Origin: Galeopsis tetrahit
Taxonomy: Eukaryota; Streptophyta; Magnoliopsida; Lamiales; Lamiaceae
Length of the DNA stretch: 64,000 nucleotides
Direction: 5' to 3'
Assembly: GCA_963675135.1 (NCBI GenBank)
Contig: OY776129.1
Span: 61,567,028 to 61,631,027, forward strand
Shown here: positions 35,515-46,904 of the stretch, in pieces
How the letters are laid out: each line of letters starts with the position of its first letter
Position numbering within the stretch: the stretch's first letter is position 1
Notes under the pieces: generated by a model
Database searches by the model: none
Told to the model about the DNA's origin: nothing
Seen by the model: the letters and a program-made list of their open reading frames with translations, nothing else
Made by a program: the position numbers and the translations under genes

Positions 35515-35712
35515 AAAGGTGTTCGGCCAGATTCGTGGCCGCACACTCCTTGTACGTTGTGCACGGTCAAAACGGTCGTACAACCAAGAAAGAGCATGGC
35601 CATAATAGCCGAACACGTAAGAAGTTGCATGGAAAAATTGTGTTCGGCCAGTACTGGCCGTACACTCAGTGAAGTGTTCGGCCACGATTTTGACAGAACA
35701 TATCGGTGACTG
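35515..35712. repeat. GC-rich block with repeated TGTTCGGCCA motif
   Basis: TGTTCGGCCA occurs three times directly (near 35,518, 35,641 and 35,677), and a related inverted form (GCCGAACAC) near 35,609. TTGTACG and CGTACAA (near 35,550 and 35,576) could pair as a stem. It lies in otherwise AT-rich DNA. Short frames cross it but none is recognisable. Confidence 0.45.
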
Positions 35713-36283
35713 TTGTAATTCATATTCTATATATACTCTAAAAAAAGTGTAAAAAATAATAAATATATTTATATTAATGTTCTACATCATGTACGTTTTC
35801 TTCTTCCATTACAATGTTAATTGTGATTATATCATTGTGGAGGATTTATGCATGAATGATTTTTATTTTTTAGAATAAGAATGATTTTTTTTTAAGAAAA
35901 CGTAAAAAATGTTAGAATGGGGATTAAATGATGGAGGGTTTAAGAATAGGGTGTGAATAACATATGGGGTGTGTTTATAATTTTTTAAAGAGTTTAAAAG
36001 GATATTTTAGTAAATTCATTTATGCCTATTTTTGTCCAAATTGATTTGGAGTGTTTGATAGCCCCACCCTTCGTAAAATTCTACTCCATAATTTTTGAAT
36101 GGGTCAGTTGTTTAAGCACATTTGAATGAATATTAATTAGTTTATGTATAAATTTGATAAATTTGGGGTAATGAATCGGCATGATGAGATATTATGGGGT
36201 CCACTTATAAATATAATGATTGTATGTGAATAAAATGAATTATAATTTAATTTTTTTGAAATTAAACAATTAAAAAAGAAATA

Positions 36284-36525
36284 TTTCATCTGTCCACCAA
36301 GATGTGCTCACTTTTTTTTATACATGTTTTTAAAAAAATCATATTTTATTTATAAAGAATATATTTGAGATAACGAGTAAATAATATATTTGGTAGATAC
36401 TCTCTTGTTATTAAAGTAAAAAAAATATTTAAAAATGAACTATTTAAATAGAATAAACGTATTTTTTGTGGACCTAAAAAAAAAAGAGTGAGCACACTTT
36501 TGGACGTTTTGGTGGACGGAGGGAG
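36284..36525. mobile_element. Stowaway MITE
   Basis: The right end GTGGACGGAGGGAG pairs with the left end CATCTGTCCACCAA, and GTGCTCAC pairs with GTGAGCAC further in. TA flanks both sides. Confidence 0.7.
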
Positions 36526-36527
36526 TA

Positions 36528-37218
36528 TATAAATACTGGACGGAGAAAGTAAATACTTAAAAAAGAAAATCCATCTAACACAAGACACCATTTCATACGT
36601 ACAAATTTTTATCTAAAAATATTTCAAGAAAAATTCATAAAAATATATGTTCCATGAAATTGGACATACAGAGATATCAGGGTGTCTCTCGTAAATATAA
36701 ATTTCCGCCAATAATTGTTTTCTCCTTACTTTTTAATTTATCTTACCAGTCCGTTACATACAAAACTAGCTCTCTCATACACTAAAGATTTCGAACTACT
36801 GAAACCATGGCAAAAGAGAAGGACTTTTGTCCGCCACTGAACTTATTGAAATACATTTTACATCCTAATTAAAATTTACGATATTTTGAACTTGAATCAA
36901 CTGAATGCCTAGCTCGTTCGACTCAATGTAGTCCATGAGCTTATTGAAATACATTCTACATTCTATATATATAATTTTGAACCCCTAAATTTTAGGGTTT
37001 TTTCAATCAAAGGATTCAGTATAGGAAGGGTAGCGATGCAAAGTTAAAGAAATAGGTAGTCCCACAATACATAAGGGGCCGGGGTGACTGACCACTTTGT
37101 TTACCACAAAGAATTCCTCTGCTACACGCTTATCCTTATCCTTTTGCTTCCTCTCCAACATAAATTATTCATTACTTTGAAAAAAATAATATTGTTTGAC
37201 TACAAAATTAAGGTAAAA
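36528..37218. other. Intergenic, no gene seen
   Basis: AT-rich. No frame, RNA or element could be supported. Confidence 0.35.
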
Positions 37219-37452
37219 TCTAGTATGCACTCGAGTGTATGTTATGCACCCTAGTTCATGTTGCACTTTTCAGTTTTACTGACTTACACTTTTTGGTAAA
37301 TGGTGTTGCACTTTTCAATTATTACTAAAAATATTATTATACAGTTTAATAATTGAAAAGTGCAACACCATTTATCAAAAAGTGTAAGTCAGTAAAACTG
37401 AAAAGTGCAATATGGACTATGGTGCATAACATGCACTCGAGTGCATACTAGA
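37219..37452. mobile_element. Foldback MITE: nearly perfect 234 bp hairpin
   Basis: Two arms of about 100 bases are close reverse complements (TCTAGTATGCACTCGAG on the left, CTCGAGTGCATACTAGA on the right, and TTTTGGTAAATGGTGTTGCA against TGCAACACCATTTATCAAAA). They enclose an AT-rich loop near 37,323-37,350. No clear target duplication was found. If transcribed, the arm length would allow a Dicer-type precursor. Confidence 0.75.
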
Positions 37453-37848
37453 CCAACCCTGAAATTAATCATTTATCATCTTTTTAGCAACGTGTAAACC
37501 GTTTTTGAAATCCCGACTTAATTATTTCAATGTTTGCAAAATTAAAAAATTGGGAGGATGGGACTATTTTTTTTATATATATTAAAAGGAAAATCGCACC
37601 AAACTTGAAAAATATTTCATTTAGGAACATAGATAAGAGAGGAAAACCTGAATGCCTGATCACAAAAACTAAAAAAAAGGAATTAAATAGATCAATCTAC
37701 CGATTAGCTATCGTAATAACGACTTCGTTGGAGAACATCAACCCGTTGATTGGAAAAAAAATATATCAAACTCTATCAAAGCCGGAAAGACAAAAAATGG
37801 GGGGCAATGGTGCGTGGCAGCGAGAGGATTTTCAAAATTTACATCTAG

Positions 37849-38090
37849 GCTCCATTTGGATGGAGGGATTTGATATATGGATTTTAAATTCACCTTCCAA
37901 ATTCACTCCACTTGTTTGGATTATAAATGAATTAATTTTAAATACTTAGATTTTTGTTCATACAATTTTTAGTTAAAATTGAGAGGATTTGATATCCTCA
38001 CTAAAACCATGTAATATGAAATTCATTTATTGTTAAATCCTTTCATTTAAAATACATACTCAAATCAAATCCCCTCTTCCAAAACACAAC
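37849..38090. mobile_element. Short TIR element (MITE)
   Basis: The left end GCTCCATTTGGATGGAGGGA, then TTTGAT, pairs imperfectly with the right end ATCAAATCCCCTCTTCCAAA. TCTAG flanks both sides (37,844-37,848 and 38,091-38,095). The superfamily is uncertain. Confidence 0.5.
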
Positions 38091-38095
38091 TCTAG

Positions 38096-39775
38096 TTTTT
38101 TTTTTTTTCATATAAATTAATATAATTAAAAGGAAAAATTTCGGAAAGCTATCTGATTCCTATGCTTGTATTGAACATTTTAGTATATTCAAATGTGAAC
38201 ACTATCCCCGTCAAAAAATAAAATAAAATGTGAACACTATATATCACATCGTTTGGAAATTGGAATCACTTTACACCACAATATATACTGCAGTATTTTT
38301 CTCACAAATACCGGTATGAGACCGTTGTGTATGAATTATGGTGGTAAAATAGTATAGTTATTAATTTTCGACGAAAAGTAATATTTTGAAGACAAAAGAC
38401 AGGCATTACTAGAGCGTAACAGGCCAGGATAGTTGCAACTTGCATGTTATACATCTTTAAATTAGCATTTTGTTCATGCAGAAGTTTTACGTGAGATTTT
38501 CTTACGAGGGGCGCTTTCTACGTACAATGGAGAAAATAAAATTATTTTCCAAAAAATTATTTGTAGGTAAAAAATGATGCTTTTTTAAAAAATCGTTTAA
38601 AAATATTTTTTATTGAGAAACTATTACTCTTTACTTTCAGTTTTTTTTTCTTGAAAATATAAATTTCCTTTTAATTAAGTACTCCGTATTAGTTTTATTT
38701 CTTGTTCCTGTTTTACTTAATTTGCAACACAATATTATCTTGCCAGCTCTCATTTTTCTTTTCAATTGGTTTTCAATAATAAAAAATTATTTTAAAATTT
38801 AGTGACACCTCACCTAAAGTATTGTAAAACAGATTTAAAGATAAAGAAAACATCAACAATTAACAACATGTGATTCACGAAAAGTAAAGACAACAAAAAA
38901 ATAGAAAATATAGGTTGTTGATATGTAAACCTCAACCAAAAAAAGAAAAAATTAATATATGTGTGGGGACAGGTTCCATCTTTTCTAGCAGATCAAATGA
39001 AGGATTCTTAATGAAGATGCGACTTTGGTGGACCAAGCCCGCTTTTTGTATGATTAATTAAGCACGAGGTTAATTTCCAAAACCCATTTAATTTAATTAT
39101 TTATTTTTTGTCCAAGATATTTAATTAATATATTTCCTCGGACTTGAGCTGCCCACGTAGCCAGAGTCTGAATTCTTGACCCTTCTATGGATTTTGTGAC
39201 CAACTAAATCTTTTCCTATTTTTTTAATCATCATCATATAATAATATGTCCTGTCAAAAATATTATATATAACAATATGTCATAATCTAATACTGCAATA
39301 ATTGAATTTAATTATCAATTATTCTAACGTAAGTATCTATTTTTTTCATATTTTTTTAGGCCATTCGATCTTATTCAAAGGATTTTAATTTCGACTTGAT
39401 CTTGACAAGAGAAACCTGGAAAATAAAATTTTAAAAAATCGAGAAAATCAGAAATATGCTCTTTTTTTTTTTTTAAGGTAATAACAATGGGATTTGCAGA
39501 TTTTATTAACAATTTTTAAAAATAATTAATTCTTCTTTATATTTAAGATTTTGCAACAACTACCTTACATGTTTACCATTAGATAAAATATTGTGTGAGC
39601 AATAATATTTATAATTAGATAAAATATTATGTGCACAATAAACATTAAAAATAACTCCCAACTCTACCCTCAAAATTCACATTTTGATATACATACTGCA
39701 TAAATGTTTATGAAATTATATCTCAACCCCATTTACAACTCAACATTTTTTCTTCTTCTTATAGCGTATGTAGTA
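38096..39775. other. Intergenic, no gene seen
   Basis: AT-rich, with short frames only and no recognisable element. Confidence 0.35.
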
Positions 39776-40012
39776 CTCCTCCCGTCCGTTTATAAGTTTT
39801 TCATTTTGTCATTTTTATTTATCCGTCTATAAATTTCTCATTATATTTTTGGGTAATATCTTTTAATTTTTTATTTTTTCACTTCACCTTATATTTACTT
39901 TTTATCTCTATTTTTTTCTTTTTTTCAATCACATTATTTATATTATATCCATTATTTAATTATTTTTTTTAATTTATATGTAAAAAATAATGAAAAACTT
40001 ATAAATGAATCA
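39776..40012. mobile_element. Degenerate Stowaway-like MITE
   Basis: The left end CTCCTCCCGTCCGTTTATAA pairs with the right end through ATGAAAAACTTATAAATG. The right terminal bases have diverged, so the target duplication is not clear. Confidence 0.5.
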
Positions 40013-40094
40013 TGCATCACATAAAAAAACCTTCTAGTATAAGTAGTAACATGAAAAACATGGTTAAACTATTTACAGTACTTACTTTCCAAAT

Positions 40095-40234
40095 TTTATA
40101 TGTATTTATTTAATTTGTTGACAAAGTGGGATAGCTCAAGTGGTTAGAGCACCACTACCTAGGCCTTAGGTCCTGGGTTCGAGTCATGGGGAGGGGAAAA
40201 GGGATGAGTATTTAACTTGTAATAAAAAAAAAAT
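40095..40234 (+). mobile_element. tRNA-derived SINE
   Basis: The sequence has an A box (TAGCTCAAGTGGTTAGAGCA) and a B box (GGTTCGAGTC) about 40 bases apart, then an A-rich tail. It is flanked by the 16 bp repeat TACTTACTTTCCAAAT (40,079-40,094 and 40,235-40,250). The 5' duplication lies about 35 bases before the tRNA-like head, so the element has an unusual 5' extension or the head started internally. It does not fold as a functional tRNA with a proper acceptor stem. Confidence 0.85.
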
Positions 40235-40250
40235 TACTTACTTTCCAAAT

Positions 40251-41593
40251 ATGGCAACATATATGATTCACATCTCCTTTTTCATTGCCTTACCAATTAA
40301 CAACCCTATCTTAATCCTGCTTCAACCAATCATCACTTGCCATCTAAGACTTTGCCAAAATATCAAGATCAATGATTCAGATGCATCATCCAAGTAATAT
40401 TAATACTCAAAATTTTCAATCAATAATTTTTAATCACGTGAGCGAGAGGTGGAAAGGAATCCCAATGTACAGTCGATAATATTTAAACTTATTGCTATAT
40501 ATTGTTTCTTATTTTATTATGAATTAATCAAATATCTTGGTGTATTGAATTCAAAGCAACTTTATTGTAAAATTGGACGCGTTTCACTTTAAGCTCACTT
40601 TTTTAAATATAAAATATCACTGTTTAAAAAATGTTTTAATTTAATTTATAGATAGCTTTAAAAATCATTAAACAATAGTAACTCTTTATTTACTATGAAA
40701 AAAAAAAAAAACTGTTTATTTACTAAGTATATTTCGGATATGAAACGTTCCAACAACTCCTGTACTATATGTTGGTTTTTTGTTAATATTTTTGTATATT
40801 TTAAGGAAAGTACAAGTCTTTGAAGCAAATTTTCTTTTTCTTGTTTAGGTAGGGGGTGGGGTGGGGGTATGTCGGCAGAGGTGGGGTGGGGGGGTGCTTG
40901 TGTACGAGGTATGCACTCACGGACGTGGATGCTTCTTCTCCATTCGTGGAAAATTCGGATATTTTTATATATATGTCGTTTAGTCAACCTTTCCTTTTAT
41001 ACCTCAAAATCACCTTTTTTTTTTCTTTTATCAAAAGGTAAATATTCTTTTATACGGAGTACTATATTACTATCCTCATCACATACTAGGTAGAAACACA
41101 CATTAAAAAAAGTGAATAATGAGTAATTTATATATATATCTGAATAAAAAATAATGACATTTTATATAAAATTGTGAATATCGTGAAAGAAGTTTATAAA
41201 TGAATTTTCATTTAAAAGGTGTAAAAATTATTACGAGAAAATCTTAAAAATTACTCTTTTCGTCCATAAAAAATATGTTCACTTTCTTTAATTGTTTGTC
41301 CCCTAAAAATATATTTTATTTCCTTTTATGAAAACAAATCACTTCTTTTTACCTTACAACAATTCACCACACTCTTATTTTAACTATTTTTAACACTCTT
41401 TAAACCGATAGAGTATTATTATAGCTACATTATGTTGCAATTGCTTTTCCACTGAATGTCGTTGTCGCGTAGAGTTCAATTATTTAATTTGTGCTTCAAC
41501 AATTAAAGTGTAAATCTTGTTTAGGCATTATACTTAATTTGACAATGTATTAATACTTTATAAGTTCACTGAAACAACTATATTAACAATCTG

Positions 41594-41598
<5 letters not shown>
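40251..41598. other. Intergenic, no gene seen
   Basis: A G-rich run (GGGGTGGGGG near 40,855-40,892) stands out. A Stowaway-like single end (CTCTTTTCGTCCATAA) occurs near 41,264 without a clear partner. Nothing else is recognisable. Confidence 0.35.
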
Positions 41599-41640
<42 letters not shown>

Positions 41641-41646
41641 CGCGCT
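41599..41646. repeat. (TA)n microsatellite followed by (GC)n
   Basis: About 17 TA units pass directly into GCGCGCGCGC. It lies just left of copia element 2. Confidence 0.8.
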
Positions 41647-41674
41647 TTTCAGCAATTTGAAAATAATTATTTTT

Positions 41675-41944
41675 TGTTGTAAAACAACTTAAAAGTATAA
41701 CTCCATATGTTAAATAAGTAAACAAGATATAGAGATAATATAGAAATACTTTATTCCACCTTCAAGTGTTTACTACAACATTTACACCCCTATTTATAAG
41801 TCTCAATACAAGCTTGAGAATATGAAATGAAAGGTCCACTATTAATGTAAATACATGAACAATCTATGAATATCAAAGGGCACATGGTGGATATTATGAA
41901 GAAAATAAATGGACATTCATATAATATAAATATTATTCATAACA
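41675..41944 (-). repeat. 3' LTR of copia element 2
   Basis: Differs from its partner at three positions that I could find (GTTAAAT/GTGAAAT, GATAATAT/GATAACAT, CATGGTGG/CATGTTGG), about 1 percent. Confidence 0.88.
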
Positions 41945-42479
41945 CTCCCCCTTGAATGTCCATTAGATACGATCACACCTTATTAACTCCCCCTGATGAT
42001 TACATCACTTCACATCCTTAAGACGTAGCATTCCAATTTTGTATCTCAATTTCTCAAACGTTGAAGTAGGTAAAAACTTGGTTAATAAATCAGCCAAGTT
42101 ATCACATGAACGAATTTGTTGCATACTAACGTCATCCTTTTGCTGAAGATCGTGGGTAAATGAGAATTTAGGATCAATATATTGTCTTCATATATCACCT
42201 TTGATAAATCCTTCCGTTAGTTGGGCAACACATGCAACATTGTCTTCATATATCATAGTACATTGAATTATTTTTCATTGAGTTTAATCCACATTGTCCA
42301 CAAATATGTTGTGTGACGGTACGCAACTAAACACATTCACGACTTGCCTCGTGAATTGCTAGGATCTCTGCATGGTTAGATGAAGTAGCAACTAAAGTTT
42401 GTTTAATAGAACGCCATGAAATAGTTGTACCTCCATATGTGAACAAATAACCTGTTTGCGATCGGGCTTTGTGCGGATC

Positions 42480-45400
42480 TTATAAGTAAACTGCATCTGC
42501 ATAACCAACTAAACAAGGTTTTGATGAGATTAAAAAATATAAATCCATATTCATTATCCCTCTAAGGTATCGAAAAATATGTTTAACCTCATTCCAATGC
42601 CTACGAGTTGGAGAAGAATTATATATTTCTAATAAATTAATAACAAATGATATATTAGGCCTAATGTTGCTAGCAAGATACATTGGTGCACATATTGCAC
42701 TCAAATATGGTACTTCTTGACTAAACAGTTCTTCATTTTCTTCGCGAGATCGAAATTGATCTTTCGCTATATTTAGTGAACGCACAACCATAGGTGTGCT
42801 TAAAGGATGTGTTTAATCCATATAAAATCGTTTCAACACTTTCATAACATAAGTGGATTGATGCACAAAAATCTCATTATCAAAGTATAAAATTTGAAAA
42901 CCCAAACAAAATTTTGTTTTACAAAAATCATTCATTTCAAATTTCCTTTTAAGGGAAGCCACGACCTTTGATAACTATGTAGGTGTTCTAATGATATTCA
43001 AATTATCAACATATACAACATAATCACATATTCACATCCAGATCTTTTAATAAAAACATAGGGTATATATGATCATTGTTATACCCCTCCTTAATCAAGA
43101 ATGAATCAAACAATTGCACCAGATGCGACCAAATTGCTTTAATCCATATAAGGTTTTGCTCAACTTGACTGAATACATGCTTTGAGAATTCTCGTTTTTC
43201 ATTATCGGTACCTTTAATCCCTCGGGGATTGCCATATAAAAATCTTTCTCTAATGAGCCGTATAAATATGCTGCAATGACATCTAATAGACGCATTTCAA
43301 GTTTTTATTGCACTGCCAGACTTACTAAATAACGAAAAGTTATTGCATCCACCACAGGAGAATAAGTCTCCTCATAATTAACACCTGGCCTTTGGGTAAA
43401 ACCTTGTGCGACAAGCCGTGCTTTATACCTCACGATTTCATTTTTCTCATTTCTTTTTCGCACAATTACTCATTTATGCCCCACGATTTTTATACCATTA
43501 GGTGTACAGACAAAAGGTCCGAAACTTTTCGTTTAATAAGAGATTGAAATTCTGCATTTCTTGCGTCTTTCCACATTGGCCAATCATCTCATTTTCTACA
43601 TTCATCAATAGATGTAGGTTCAGGATCCTCATCATCTTCCATTATATTAAGCGCTACATTATATGCAAAGATATTGTCGACGTCGATTTCATTTTGGTTC
43701 CATCTTTCTCCTGTTCTGACATAATTTGTCGATATTTCATCATTTTTGGGCGCCTGAAATATCATTTTTTGGGACTTCAAGTAGTATGTTAGATTTTTTA
43801 ACAGGATTGTTCACATTATGACCATCCTCAATGTTTGCTCCTTTTATTTTTCGAGAATTTTTATCTTTGGAACCAAGAGGTCTACCACGCTTCAGGCGTG
43901 CCGTAGACTCATTTGCTATGGAAGATGGTCCTTAAAGGACATCAATTCTATTAGGAGCATTAACAGCTGAAATATAAAATTTTGTAACTTTTTTAAGGTC
44001 AGTAAATGCGTCTGGCAGTTGATTCACAATCTTTTGCAAATGAATTATCTTTTCAATTTCAAGTTCACACTACTTTGTACGAGGATCCATGCAATTCAAT
44101 GATAATTCATTTCAATAAATATTCCTTTCCAACTGCTTACTTTTTCCCCCCAATGTTGGGAAAGTTGTCTTCATCAAAATGACAATTACCAAACATTTTC
44201 GTGAATAGATCTCCGGTCAATGGTTCTAAGTATTTAATAATAGACGGAGATTCATACCCAACATATACCCCTATTCTCCTTTGGGGACCCATCTTTGTGC
44301 GTTGTGGTGGAGCAATCGGTACATATACAACACATCCAAAAGTTTTTAGATGGGATATATTTGGTTCCTGACCTTAAACCATTTGTACAGGGGAAATGCT
44401 ATGATAACTTGTTGGCATGATGCGCACAAGTGTTGTCGTAGGCAATATTATAACATGATCCCAAGCTAAAATAGGGAGTTTATATTTTATCAATATTGGT
44501 CGGACAATCGCAATTGAATACGCTTTATAAGTGATTCAACAAAAAATGTTCTATATGTATGGACATGAGCAACCAGATGCTCAATGTGTATTTCAATTGA
44601 TATACAATAAACATTGAAAGCTTTGAGATGAAAATTCACCAACATTTTCAAGGCGAATTGTCTTAGACTCTTAATTGCATTATCATGTAATTGTACTCAC
44701 AATCGTATTATTCTGTCCCAATAACTTTGCAAAAAACCAAATTGCGAGATGACAATAAGCATACATGTGACCACTTAGTCGATGCATCAATCAAAATCAT
44801 AAAATATCTAAATGGCCCACTCAGCGGATGTATGTGTCCGCATATATCCCCTTGAATTCGTTATAAGAACATAAAATTTCCATGCTCAAATTTAGCTGGT
44901 GATGGCTTTATAATTATTTTTCCTTGTGAACAAGCAGCACATGAAAATTCATTGGGTTGTAGCATTTTTTGATTTTTCAATGGATGCCCACATGAATTTT
45001 CTACAATTTTTCGCATCATTATGGAACCGGGATGGTCCAACCGGTCATGCCAAACATTAATTTCGGTAGTAACCTTTTGGTTTACTACGACATAAATTTC
45101 AATTGTTCTTATCCTCGTGCAATACAAATTCGAGGCCAAAGCGGGTAACTTTTCCAACATACATTTCTTTTCCGCAACAATTGTAGTAATATTAAGGTAC
45201 TCAATATTGCCTTCATTCGTAGTCTCAAGATGATATCCATTCAAACGAATATCTTTAAAACTCAATAAATTTCTTTGAGACTTTCCAGAGGATAAGGCAT
45301 CATTGATAATGAATTTTGTCACTCCGGATAATAGAATATTGGCTCTTCCAAAGCCTTCAATTATTTTTGTATAACCAGATATTGTATTTACATTAGCTTC

Positions 45401-45523
45401 TCTCCATTTTAAATGTGAGAATAATTTTGTCTTGTTGAATATAGTGTGCGCAGTAACACTATCCATGAGACATAGATCTTCATCTTCTTCCTTAAATGTT
45501 GATGTTGTCATACCATTTTTCAT
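42480..45523 (-). pseudogene. Decayed copia pol (protease to RNase H), many breaks
   Basis: The piece 45,523-44,861 has the protease-like DSVTAHTIF and the pre-integrase WHDRLDHPG with CAACSQGK. The integrase region (about 44,860-43,800) survives only as broken similarity. 43,295-43,095 shows the reverse transcriptase segment MRLLDVIAAYLYGSLEKDFY and TLYGLKQ. 42,791-42,480 shows the RNase H-side segment PNISFVINLL. No gag is found between 45,523 and the 5' LTR at 46,043, only about 520 AT-rich bases. Stops and frame changes separate all pieces. Confidence 0.8.
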
Positions 45524-46042
45524 TTCTTTTATTAAAAAAATATATAAAAGTAATATATTTACAATCTAATTAATTTTTATTTTATGAAAATGCAATAGCC
45601 ATTTATATTATAAAGAAGAGAAATATTAAGATATTTCATAATACAAGAATACAAACATTAATAATAGATCATGGCTTCGGGCCTTTGGTCATATTTTTTA
45701 TTATATGCTTGATTTGCCACTTTTATGGAATCCCCAAGACCCATGTCATCCAAATGAATTTCAACATCAAGAATTCATTATAATTTTTTTTCAATAATAT
45801 CAAGAGCCACAAATTTAAATTTTGTCAAGTTTGACATGTTGGAAACTTTCAAATAAACAAGATATTGATTAATTGTAAAATAACATAATCATCAAAATAG
45901 TAATAAAATAAGAGATGACAAATAAATATTGTAAGATAATATATTCTAAACATTTCAATACATACCTCCGTACAATACCTGGAATGTATCATTATCTGAA
46001 TTTCGCCGGTAGAAATATTTTACGAGTTTCGTGCTGATAACG

Positions 46043-46312
46043 TGTTGTAAAACAACTTAAAAGTATAACTCCATATGTGAAATAAGTAAACAAGATATAG
46101 AGATAACATAGAAATACTTTATTCCACCTTCAAGTGTTTACTACAACATTTACACCCCTATTTATAAGTCTCAATACAAGCTTGAGAATATGAAATGAAA
46201 GGTCCACTATTAATGTAAATACATGAACAATCTATGAATATCAAAGGGCACATGTTGGATATTATGAAGAAAATAAATGGACATTCATATAATATAAATA
46301 TTATTCATAACA
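46043..46312 (-). repeat. 5' LTR of copia element 2
   Basis: The partner of 41,675-41,944, with the same ends and three differences. Confidence 0.88.
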
Positions 46313-46890
46313 CTTTTATAATTAAGTCTTTTACAACATCATTATTGGGTTTCGGTGCCGTCGGCCGCCACTCGTCGAGCGGGTTACACGAACGGGCTCA
46401 GACACGTGTCGGATTGTATCGGGACTGAAGTGGAGATAACCAAGACACTAAGATGGGTAGCACTTCACCCTTACTGTTCTCTCACTCTCCAATCTCACGT
46501 TTACATCACGCGTCTCTCGTGTCCTAGTCAATGAAGAGGATGACTCAGTATAAATAGGAAGGCTGACAATAATTAGGGCACCAATAAATTGGACCCTTGT
46601 GTGTAGGTCCAATGGCCAAAACAACATTTGGACTAAATCCCAACAATCATTTGTACTACAATTAGTAAATTTTAACAGATGTAATAATTATTTCCTATAA
46701 AAAAAATTGACAGCGTAATTTGTACTACAATTTGTAAATTTGATCAGATGTAATTTCTTTTAAGTATATAGTTTTTGCGAGATTCTTATCTGCGTAAGTA
46801 CTTGATATAGATTTTAGGGAAAAAAAAACATATATGGACATTTGCCAATTGGTTGTATTTTATACTTAAATGTCATATAGGAGTATTATG
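46313..46890. other. Intergenic, possible LTR fragment
   Basis: Part of this (46,350-46,560) is richer in GC, with a TATA-like ACTCAGTATAAATAGG near 46,547, as in an LTR promoter. No paired LTR or ends were found. Confidence 0.25.
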
Positions 46891-46904
46891 TATACTACTC
46901 TAAA

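Larger units (their letters stand above)
29005..36080. mobile_element. Older TIR element split by a copia insertion and a Tourist insertion
   Basis: The left end (TTTTGCAAAAGGGTGGGACT, then ATCAACACCC) pairs with the right end at 36,050-36,080 (GTTTGATAGCCCCACCCTTC). Further in, AAACACACCCCAT (near 34,153) pairs with ATGGGGTGTGTTT (near 35,962). Removing the copia at 29,057-34,121 and the Tourist at 34,299-35,330 leaves roughly 960 bp. No transposase is seen. The target duplication and exact ends are unresolved. Confidence 0.6.
41675..46312 (-). mobile_element. Ty1/copia retrotransposon 2, decayed interior without gag
   Basis: The LTRs are 41,675-41,944 and 46,043-46,312 (270 bp each, minus-strand ends TGTTATGAAT and TTTTACAACA). 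A polypurine tract (AAGGGGGAG on minus) precedes the 3' LTR. TTATCAGCACGA follows the 5' LTR where a primer-binding site belongs. Only pol remnants are found inside. Flanking 5-mers are TTTTT and CTTTT, an imperfect duplication at best. Confidence 0.88.

Noticed and set aside
37530..37949. 139-codon open frame
   Set aside because: Lysine/isoleucine-rich composition typical of random AT-rich DNA. It runs into a MITE at 37,849 and has no motif.
40130..40196. Functional tRNA gene
   Set aside because: A and B boxes are present, but the ends do not pair as an acceptor stem, and an A-tail and target duplications identify a SINE.
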